Positions 6,901 through 11,734 of a DNA stretch of 11,734 nt are shown here, in pieces (position 1 is the stretch's first letter; each line of letters begins with the position of its first letter). Origin of the DNA: Treponema sp. (GTDB lineage Bacteria > Spirochaetota > Spirochaetia > Treponematales > Breznakiellaceae); assembly GCA_031288815.1 (NCBI GenBank), contig JAITQR010000184.1, positions 1 to 11,734 on the forward strand, in the 5' to 3' direction. The position numbers and the translations under genes were made by a program. The notes under the pieces are model-generated. The model was not told the DNA's origin and made no database searches. It saw only the letters and a program-made list of their open reading frames with translations.

Positions 6901-8426
6901 TTGGCCAGATGGAGATGAACAACTGCTCCTACGATTGGAGTACCGCCGTGTTGTTAAATGCCGATAAGGCCTGGATTGTCTATAAGGACCTTGACTTTAG
7001 CGGGGAACGACGTCCCGCCCTGTTTACCGCCCTGGTATCGGCGGAACGGGACACGGAGCTTTTGCTCTACGCCGGAGACCCCGCCGGGGGCGGAAAGCTC
7101 ATCAAGGCAATAGTCGTCGCGGATACCCGGCCCGATAAGTCCCTGCCGCCGGGCCTCGGCATCGGTCCCGGCATGGACCGGGACGATCCGGCTTTTTTGA
7201 ATAAGCCCCGGTGGATCAAGATAGCCGAACCCATCAGCGGCCTGGAGGGGATCACGGATCTGTACATCCAGACCGCCAAGCGGGGCCTGAGCATCGCCTG
7301 GTTCAAATTCGGCCATACCCCGGACAAAACCGAGGCCATCGGCCTGGAAACCCATTACCGGCAGAATTCCCTCCGGGTACGGCGGGGCTCGCTGCCCATT
7401 AAGGCGGTCCTGAGCCCCCCCACTTCCCTGGACGAGGTAAGCTGGTCCGTGACGGGCCTGGACGATAAGCCTACCGCCCTGGCGGAGATTGGCGGCGACG
7501 GCGTCCTCCGCGCCGCCGGGGTAGGGAACGGCCGGGTGCGGGTCCGGGCGGTTTCCAACGGGAAAAGCGCCTGGGTGGACATCCTGGTGACCAACCAGTT
7601 GGAAGAAAACAAATGCGACCTGGGGGGCGAAAAACTCACCGTGGACTTCCCGGTCTTAAAGTACGAGCCGGGGATTGGCGATCATATCCTGCGTAAAAAC
7701 GGAACCAGCCGGCAGACCGTCTATTTCCGCGCCCCGGAAAAAAACTACGATCAGGTAACTTTCGATACCCTGGACCCCGGTTTGTTCGAGTGGAGCCTGA
7801 CGGGGCTTGACGATCAGCCCACCCAAATCGCGGAGGTGGATCAGCGGGGGCTGGTAAGCGCCCGGGGAACGAAAAACGGCATGGTGAAGGTTAAGGCGGT
7901 GGATAAAAACAACCGGGACATTATGGCCCAGCGGAATTTGGCGGTGCAAAACCAGGAGCCGAAAAACGCCTTCGCCCTGATCCAGGCGGAGCATTACGAT
8001 TCCCGAAAGCCCCCCTTTAACCCGCCGGCGGGTATGCCCGCCTTTTTCCGCAGCGCCTTCTCCGACACGGGATCGGCCTTTGGGCCCGGGGGCAGCGAGA
8101 TGGGGCTTTATCTTGCCGCGGAGGATAAGACGGTGTTTTGCTACCGGGACATCAACCTGGGCGGCGGCGGCCGGGAATTCCTCATCCGCCTGGCCGCCCG
8201 GACGGAAGCCTCCGTGGAGGTTTGGGCGGATGCCGCCGGCGAAGACGAGGGGGGGCGGCGGCTGGCGGTCCTCCCGGGCTTGCAAACCGGCAGCGACCTT
8301 AGCTACAAGACCTATGGGGTGGAACTCGAAAAGACCGGCCCCTCCGGGGAGGCTCTGGGGGGAATTCACGACGTGTATTTGAAGTGTACCGGTTCTTCCC
8401 GGATAAACTGGTTTCAGTTTTTATAG
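3954..8426 (+). CDS. Multidomain GH3 beta-glycosidase with beta-trefoil insertion, two CBM6-like and two Ig-like domains
   Basis: This 1490-residue enzyme removes beta-linked sugars from non-reducing ends (beta-glucosidase or beta-xylosidase type; specificity open). Residues 15-345 form the GH3 barrel: YPFQDP, LVSRLTLDEK, SEGLHGVA, RDPRYGRAYETMGED, KHF at 166 and VVTDFHN with the predicted nucleophile Asp252. The GH3 C-terminal sandwich starts near 350 (SAVLLKNDGILPL). It is split by a fascin-like beta-trefoil insertion (about 423-615; VAIKAANGQYLL, DKLFEIYDYGSNYILFR), then resumes, with GQSCQEEGAAL carrying the likely acid/base Glu724 and YFDGEPLYPFGYGLTYTDF at its end. An Fn3-like domain (840-955), a CBM6-like domain (966-1119), two Ig-like modules (1125-1334) and a second CBM6-like domain (1337-1490) follow. 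It is about twice the length of a plain GH3. No signal peptide is visible, so it is predicted cytoplasmic despite its binding modules. The GH2 gene starts 24 bases later. Confidence 0.92.
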   Translation: MTQIRERDDFHPLYVYPFQDPALSSMTRVEDLVSRLTLDEKLSIFVMGGSFLRLGLQGGRSGSEGLHGVAWVGQATVYPAPLGLSQCWDRELYARIGDAMAREIYAYGQVSTLSPVVDLLRDPRYGRAYETMGEDAFLTGSLAIAVAAAMNKRTEAGYQMVQPTMKHFLGYNNEINRIWTNSVMTQRNMREYYFKNFKYPVEAGVTKAVMNAYHLINGKPMMVNSIQGENLLKEWTPNYPDTGHYEFTVVTDFHNPQNLYFHNQRFYYDDPAGRALSAADSIKNGTIGFGEMPNLVMPTIYEAVARGMVSLEDIDELVRRTFVARLRTGDLDQFDLLSPYNKPGFYGTVQSNISEHKKLALEASQESAVLLKNDGILPLKGSETKHAVVLGLLGDWILRDHYSPNYPYTVTVKDAFENKLGKANVSFSRAVDTVAIKAANGQYLLNPNAKYRNAAKGFGQSTGGQTGAETPDGDRILAKGGAKKPVFTDKDKLFEIYDYGSNYILFRTPINELFAQISYDRKFVNNTSAPGEGDNDVSMGFAQPLAYVNYQKFGLAKLQDGKTAIYNYVAGNGGMAFDSDDEELNHGSFIGLAGEDGSILPLGTAGPIDIPERLAGLKDEQKFEFEIIKSKKEAVREAVSALPPDAVIVLTLGYEPHLNAREAVDLYRCGLGEAQMEVINYTTGELGRDVILVVKTGSPMTVTEEIHRNPRVKAILHIGQSCQEEGAALVSALFDDGYQGAAPGYTGFVPFSPPAGRLTATWYKRVSDMPGASTGHRPASYRHPPYDENANDNVSKMNGTINTGIQIYDIIKGKRTYQYFDGEPLYPFGYGLTYTDFAYAGLEAVKRGEDTLELSVQVRNTGSYPSDEIVQFYGYYNPRQPRKPRFEQPRKRLIAFERLRNILPGETRTLKVEAAIQDKLGVWDITRERFWVEPGEYVFQAARSSADPRAAETSLRLEGEECPRQIFTGKHRWAENFDDYSGLGQMEMNNCSYDWSTAVLLNADKAWIVYKDLDFSGERRPALFTALVSAERDTELLLYAGDPAGGGKLIKAIVVADTRPDKSLPPGLGIGPGMDRDDPAFLNKPRWIKIAEPISGLEGITDLYIQTAKRGLSIAWFKFGHTPDKTEAIGLETHYRQNSLRVRRGSLPIKAVLSPPTSLDEVSWSVTGLDDKPTALAEIGGDGVLRAAGVGNGRVRVRAVSNGKSAWVDILVTNQLEENKCDLGGEKLTVDFPVLKYEPGIGDHILRKNGTSRQTVYFRAPEKNYDQVTFDTLDPGLFEWSLTGLDDQPTQIAEVDQRGLVSARGTKNGMVKVKAVDKNNRDIMAQRNLAVQNQEPKNAFALIQAEHYDSRKPPFNPPAGMPAFFRSAFSDTGSAFGPGGSEMGLYLAAEDKTVFCYRDINLGGGGREFLIRLAARTEASVEVWADAAGEDEGGRRLAVLPGLQTGSDLSYKTYGVELEKTGPSGEALGGIHDVYLKCTGSSRINWFQFL
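7326..7955 (+). repeat. Tandem Ig-like (Big_2-type) modules inside the GH3 protein
   Basis: Two related segments of roughly 100 residues lie between the two CBM6-like domains. The shared core is WSVTGLDDKPTALAEI (Trp1164, base 7443) and WSLTGLDDQPTQIAEV (Trp1280, base 7791). Each is followed by a GxV-x-A-x-G-x-x-NGxVxVxAV strand pattern typical of bacterial Ig-like group 2 domains. They probably act as spacers. Their DNA has diverged, so the duplication is not recent. Confidence 0.6.
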
Positions 8427-8450
8427 CGTTTTTCAAGGAGCAAAAAGGAT

Positions 8451-11078
8451 ATGAGCGTAAAACAATCGTTAGCGGGTACTTGGAAATTACGGGCCGAATT
8501 TATCGACGTGGGCCCGGAACAGTACGGCATGGTTACTTCCCGCCCGGAGGGTAAATTTGAAATCACCGGCCCCACCCGGATGCCCCATAAGCCCCCCTTC
8601 CCCAAAAGGGAAGGTTATGTGGACGCCCCGGTTCCCTGCGACGTAATTACCGCCCTGATCGGCGCCGGTCTTATGGAGGAACCCCTGGAGCAGGACCACA
8701 CCCTGCAAGTCCGGTGGCTTGAGGATCTTTCCTGGTGGTTTTTCCGGGACTTTGAGGTTTCCGGGGAACTCCTGGCCCATGAACAGGTACGGCTCCACAT
8801 CGAAATGCTGGACTTTAAGGCCCACATCATCATCAACGACGTGGTGGCCTTTAAGCACAGCAACACCTTTGTCGCCTTTGAGGAGGACGTAAAGCGCTTC
8901 CTTAAGGAGGGGCGGAACCGGATTATCATCCGCCTTACCGGAGGCCTGGAGGACAACTACGAAATGGCGGACACCATGTCCTACTATTCCGTAAACGGCA
9001 ACCACAATCAGCGTACCCATATGCGCAAACCCGCCTATACCTACGGCTGGGACTGGTGCCGCGCCGTGCCCACCTGCGGCATCGGACGCAGCATTTATCT
9101 GGAGGGACTTTCCGGCGCCCGGCTCACCATGTTCCGGGCGGATACCCTCAAGATTGAGGAAGGCCAGGTACGGCTGGGAATCAATTTTGAAATTGATAAT
9201 ATCAGCGTGGTTACCTCCGACGAGACCGTCCTGAAATACAGCCTGCTATACGAGGGCAAATCGGTTTACGAGGCGGAACGGGAGCTTTACACCATGGGAG
9301 GCTACAACGCCTTTCGGGAGGAGATAAGCCTCAAGGACGCGAAACTCTGGTGGCCCAACGGTTACGGCGATCAGAACCTTTACACCGTCAAGGCCGGCGT
9401 AAGCTGCCGGGGCGCGGTAAACGAGATGGATGAAAAGATCTTCGGCATCCGCACCATCACCTGGGATCATTCCAAACGGGCCGATGGCACCCGGAATTTC
9501 TTCTGCGTGGTTAACGGCGTGCGGGTTTACTGTAAAGGCGGCAACTGGGTCCCCACGGATTCCGTGTATATGCGCACCACCGACGAAAAATACAAGCTCA
9601 TCGTGGACGAGGCAAAAAACCAGCACTTTACCATGCTGCGGATGTGGGGCGGCGGGGTCTATGAACCGGAGGTATTCTACAACCAGTGTTCCAGGGACGG
9701 CATTATGCTGATGCACGACTTTATGTACGCCTGCGCCTACTATCCCGATTACGACCCGGCCTTTCTTTACGAGGCCGAGCGGGAAGCCCAGTATCAGACC
9801 AAACGCCTGGCCAATCAGCCCTGTATCGCGGTGTGGACCGGCAACAACGAGATCCACGAATCCTACACCGACTGGTTCACTAAAGACACGGATCCCCCTT
9901 ATTATTTTGGTTTTAAGGTCTTTAACTATATCCAGCCCAAGGCGGTACACGATTATATGCCCCTAACCGCCTATATGCCCAGTTCTCCCTTCTGCGGCAG
10001 CCGGGCTAACGATCCCTATGCCGGGGACTGCCACGCCTGGGGCATCATGCGGGAGCTTGCCAACCCGGAAAAGAAGCCCATGTCCATGGAAGCGGCCTTT
10101 AATCAAAAGCCCAACCTCTACATCTATGACGAGCTTGCCAAACATGTGCGTTTTTCCAGCGAATACGGTTTCCACGGCCCCCTGGTCCGCAGTTCCGTGG
10201 AACGTTATCATGCCGGAGAGCCGGTATCCAAGGAGAGCAAATCCTGGGCGAACCACGAAGGTTATCCGGAGGCGCCTTCCAGTTTTAGAAAGGATCTGTT
10301 TATTACCCGGGGCGCCAGCTTTAACCTGGTCCCCCTGGAAATGATGCAGGAGGTGGACGATTATCTGCTTTACGGCGGCGTTAACCACGGTATCCAATAC
10401 CGGGAAATGATGGAGGCCCTCCGCCGGGCGGAGCATTGGTCCGGGGGGCTTATCTGGATGTACAACGACGCCTGGCCCGAGACCGGATGGACCACCGTGG
10501 ACTATTACGGCACCCGGAAAATCGCCTTCTACTTCCTTAAACGGGCCTTTGCGCCCAAGAAAATTATCATCCGGGTATTCGACGGCAAGGGCTATATCAC
10601 CGCCATAAACGAATCCCCCCGGGAAGTTTCCGCCCGGATTGAATACGGCTACATGAGTTTTGACGGGAAAAGCGCGGAAGTTAAAACCGGGGAACTGCGT
10701 CTTGATAAGCACAGCCGGAAAGAGCTTCCCCCCTTCGAGGCCAAAAGCAGCCTGGACACGGGCTTCTACTACGCCAAAATTCCGGAGGATGGGGACTTTG
10801 AACCCGCCACCAGCCTGCGGGGCCATTACCGCAGCTACAGCTTTGCGCCCTTTAAGGCGGCGATTACTTCCGGCCGGCAGGATGGCGCCGATTATGTGGT
10901 TACCATCAAGGCGGATACCTATGTGCCCGTCGCCTACTTAGTCTGTGATGATGACCGTAGGCAGTTGAGCGACAACTTCTTTGAACTCATACCGGGGCTG
11001 GAAAAAACGGTCCGCATCACCGGCTATACCAAGCAGCCGGAACTGCGGCTGCTTACCATCGTAAAGGAAGACGCCTGA
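8451..11078 (+). CDS. GH2 glycosidase, beta-mannosidase type
   Basis: This 875-residue enzyme is predicted to release mannose from the non-reducing end of beta-mannosides. The N-terminal sugar-binding domain opens with LAGTWKL and includes the VPCDVITALIGAG segment typical of beta-mannosidases. YTYGWDW at 197-202 and LWWPNGYGDQNLYTV near 299-313 are further family marks. In the barrel, KGGNWVPTDS (362-371) and MLRMWGGGVYE (396-406) precede VWTGNNE, whose Glu467 is the likely acid/base. FSSEYGFHG gives the likely nucleophile Glu571. The C-terminal beta-domains run from about 700 to the end. Length is normal for the family. There is no signal peptide. AAGGAG at 8435-8440 supports the ATG at 8451, 24 bases after the GH3 stop, so the two enzymes are almost certainly co-transcribed. 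Related GH2 subfamilies (for example exo-beta-glucosaminidase) are less likely but not excluded. After the YGWDW motif, CRAVPTCG replaces the more usual GP-containing sequence. Confidence 0.9.
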   Translation: MSVKQSLAGTWKLRAEFIDVGPEQYGMVTSRPEGKFEITGPTRMPHKPPFPKREGYVDAPVPCDVITALIGAGLMEEPLEQDHTLQVRWLEDLSWWFFRDFEVSGELLAHEQVRLHIEMLDFKAHIIINDVVAFKHSNTFVAFEEDVKRFLKEGRNRIIIRLTGGLEDNYEMADTMSYYSVNGNHNQRTHMRKPAYTYGWDWCRAVPTCGIGRSIYLEGLSGARLTMFRADTLKIEEGQVRLGINFEIDNISVVTSDETVLKYSLLYEGKSVYEAERELYTMGGYNAFREEISLKDAKLWWPNGYGDQNLYTVKAGVSCRGAVNEMDEKIFGIRTITWDHSKRADGTRNFFCVVNGVRVYCKGGNWVPTDSVYMRTTDEKYKLIVDEAKNQHFTMLRMWGGGVYEPEVFYNQCSRDGIMLMHDFMYACAYYPDYDPAFLYEAEREAQYQTKRLANQPCIAVWTGNNEIHESYTDWFTKDTDPPYYFGFKVFNYIQPKAVHDYMPLTAYMPSSPFCGSRANDPYAGDCHAWGIMRELANPEKKPMSMEAAFNQKPNLYIYDELAKHVRFSSEYGFHGPLVRSSVERYHAGEPVSKESKSWANHEGYPEAPSSFRKDLFITRGASFNLVPLEMMQEVDDYLLYGGVNHGIQYREMMEALRRAEHWSGGLIWMYNDAWPETGWTTVDYYGTRKIAFYFLKRAFAPKKIIIRVFDGKGYITAINESPREVSARIEYGYMSFDGKSAEVKTGELRLDKHSRKELPPFEAKSSLDTGFYYAKIPEDGDFEPATSLRGHYRSYSFAPFKAAITSGRQDGADYVVTIKADTYVPVAYLVCDDDRRQLSDNFFELIPGLEKTVRITGYTKQPELRLLTIVKEDA

Positions 11079-11100
11079 ACCCGTAGGGATCAAGATTCAG

Positions 11101-11112
11101 TGACCCGGGTCA
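11101..11112. promoter_or_regulatory. Perfect 12-base palindrome, candidate operator
   Basis: TGACCCGGGTCA is a perfect inverted repeat 22 bases after the GH2 stop. With no loop it is a poor hairpin but a plausible site for a dimeric repressor, such as the LacI-family regulators common in sugar loci. No regulator gene is visible in the window to pair with it. Confidence 0.3.
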
Positions 11113-11127
11113 TCCGCTGTGTGGTTT

Positions 11128-11156
11128 TCACTCTAAACATGAAAAAATTGGAGTGA
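11128..11156 (+). terminator. Possible weak terminator or regulatory stem-loop after the GH2 gene
   Basis: TCACTCTAA (11128-11136) pairs with TTGGAGTGA (11148-11156) over nine positions, including one T-G wobble, around an 11-base A-rich loop. Only TTT follows, so termination would be weak. It may instead be an operator for the downstream gene, because the 3' arm overlaps the candidate -35 box. Confidence 0.35.
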
Positions 11157-11176
11157 TTTCACAAAATTGTTGTAAG
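11148..11176 (+). promoter_or_regulatory. Candidate promoter for the esterase gene
   Basis: TTGGAG at 11148-11153 and TGTAAG at 11171-11176 are spaced by 17 bases in an AT-rich patch unlike the GC-rich genes around it. The -10 box matches the sigma-70 consensus at only four of six positions. A TGTAA/TTACA inverted repeat (11171-11175 and 11184-11188) overlaps the -10 box and could bind a regulator. Confidence 0.25.
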
Positions 11177-11216
11177 AAAGTGTTTACATAGGAGCACATC
11201 ATCAGGAGGCTGGTGT

Positions 11217-11734
11217 ATGCAGGATAGGGTGCTTCAAAAGCTGCCTGACCCGCTGGTAAAGGCGGATGGCATGCGGATTCAAAGCGCCGGCGAATGGAAC
11301 TCCCAGCGCGAGCGGATTTTGGAACTGGTGCTGGGGATGGAATACGGCGGGCTGCCCCCCAAGCCGAAGGAACAGGACTGTGAATTCCTGTGCTCCTTCA
11401 ATGGGGTGTTCAATACCTATGCCATTACCATCGGTAATGGGGAAGAACGCTTCAGTTTTGAGCTCCAGCTTCTTATCCCGCCCCATGACAAGGGCGCTCA
11501 ATTACCGGTGGTGTTAACCGGCGACGGCTGCTATCGCTTTATGAACGAGAGGGTTATTGACGCCATCACCGGCCGGGGCTTTATCGCGGCCCGGTTCAAC
11601 CGGACCGCCATTGTTCACGACGTGTCCACTCCCGCTGAGGCCCGGCAATCACCGCTCTACCGCCTCTACCCCGGCATTGAGTCGGGAAGCATTGCGGGCT
11701 GGGCCTGGGGCTACCACCGCTGTATCGACGCCCT
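11217..11734 (+). CDS. CE15-like (glucuronoyl-esterase-type) alpha/beta hydrolase, N-terminal part
   Basis: The first 172 residues are present and the gene runs off the window. LPDPLVKADGMRIQSAGEWNSQRERIL followed by a YGGLPPKP segment is the usual opening of CE15-like hydrolases, and GSIAGWAWGYHRCIDA near residue 158 matches the WAWG motif that precedes the catalytic serine region in that family. The serine, histidine and acidic residues lie beyond the window, so activity cannot be judged. CE15 members split the ester between 4-O-methylglucuronic acid and lignin or other alcohols; related uncharacterised acyl esterases share this opening. No signal peptide is seen, unlike most studied CE15 enzymes. 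AGGAGG at 11204-11209 sits 7 bases before the ATG and fixes the start. The 138-base gap before it suggests it may have its own promoter while serving the same pathway. Confidence 0.7.
   Translation, partial: MQDRVLQKLPDPLVKADGMRIQSAGEWNSQRERILELVLGMEYGGLPPKPKEQDCEFLCSFNGVFNTYAITIGNGEERFSFELQLLIPPHDKGAQLPVVLTGDGCYRFMNERVIDAITGRGFIAARFNRTAIVHDVSTPAEARQSPLYRLYPGIESGSIAGWAWGYHRCIDA

Noticed and set aside
11171..11188. A catabolite-response (cre) site, TGTAA-N8-TTACA
   Set aside because: The arms resemble a cre half-site, but the total length is 18 rather than 14 bases and the central CG is missing, so I do not call it CcpA-like.

Overview
This window looks like part of a carbohydrate-utilisation locus from a bacterium that imports plant polysaccharide fragments. 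All genes lie on the + strand in close, operon-like order. The predicted lipoprotein solute-binding protein, the LplB/YtcP-type permeases with no ATPase gene beside them, the C-rich and G-rich third codon positions, and the set of hemicellulose-type enzymes would fit a gut or termite-associated spirochaete (Treponema-like) or a Clostridia-like Firmicute. That assignment is an inference; no rRNA or marker gene is present.

Layout. Positions 1-154 hold the C-terminal tail of a family 1 solute-binding protein, interrupted by an in-frame TGA at the very edge of the window. Next come two ABC permeases (175-1128, LplB/YteP type; 1139-2023, YtcP type), an intercistronic hairpin, and a complete lipoprotein solute-binding protein (2097-3797). 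The partial tail aligns convincingly with the end of this second binding protein, so the permease pair is flanked by two paralogous binding proteins. After a 156-base gap with a long-range stem comes a very large GH3 glycosidase of 1490 residues (3954-8426). It carries a fascin-like beta-trefoil insertion, two CBM6-like domains and two Ig-like repeats. A GH2 enzyme of the beta-mannosidase type (8451-11078) follows after 24 bases. A 138-base gap rich in inverted repeats, probably regulatory, precedes the start of a CE15-like (glucuronoyl-esterase-type) alpha/beta hydrolase (11217 to the window end).

How it may work. The lipoprotein captures an oligosaccharide and the two permeases import it, powered by an ATPase encoded elsewhere (as known for MsmX-type shared ATPases). 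GH3, GH2 and the esterase then dismantle it. None of the three enzymes has a recognisable signal peptide, so the sequence suggests degradation in the cytoplasm. This is unusual for a protein carrying carbohydrate-binding modules and for a CE15-like esterase. The substrate is not decided by the sequence; a decorated beta-mannan or a glucuronic-acid-bearing hemicellulose is the best guess. I found no RNA gene, mobile element, CRISPR array or regulator gene, and no gene-free stretch longer than about 160 bases.
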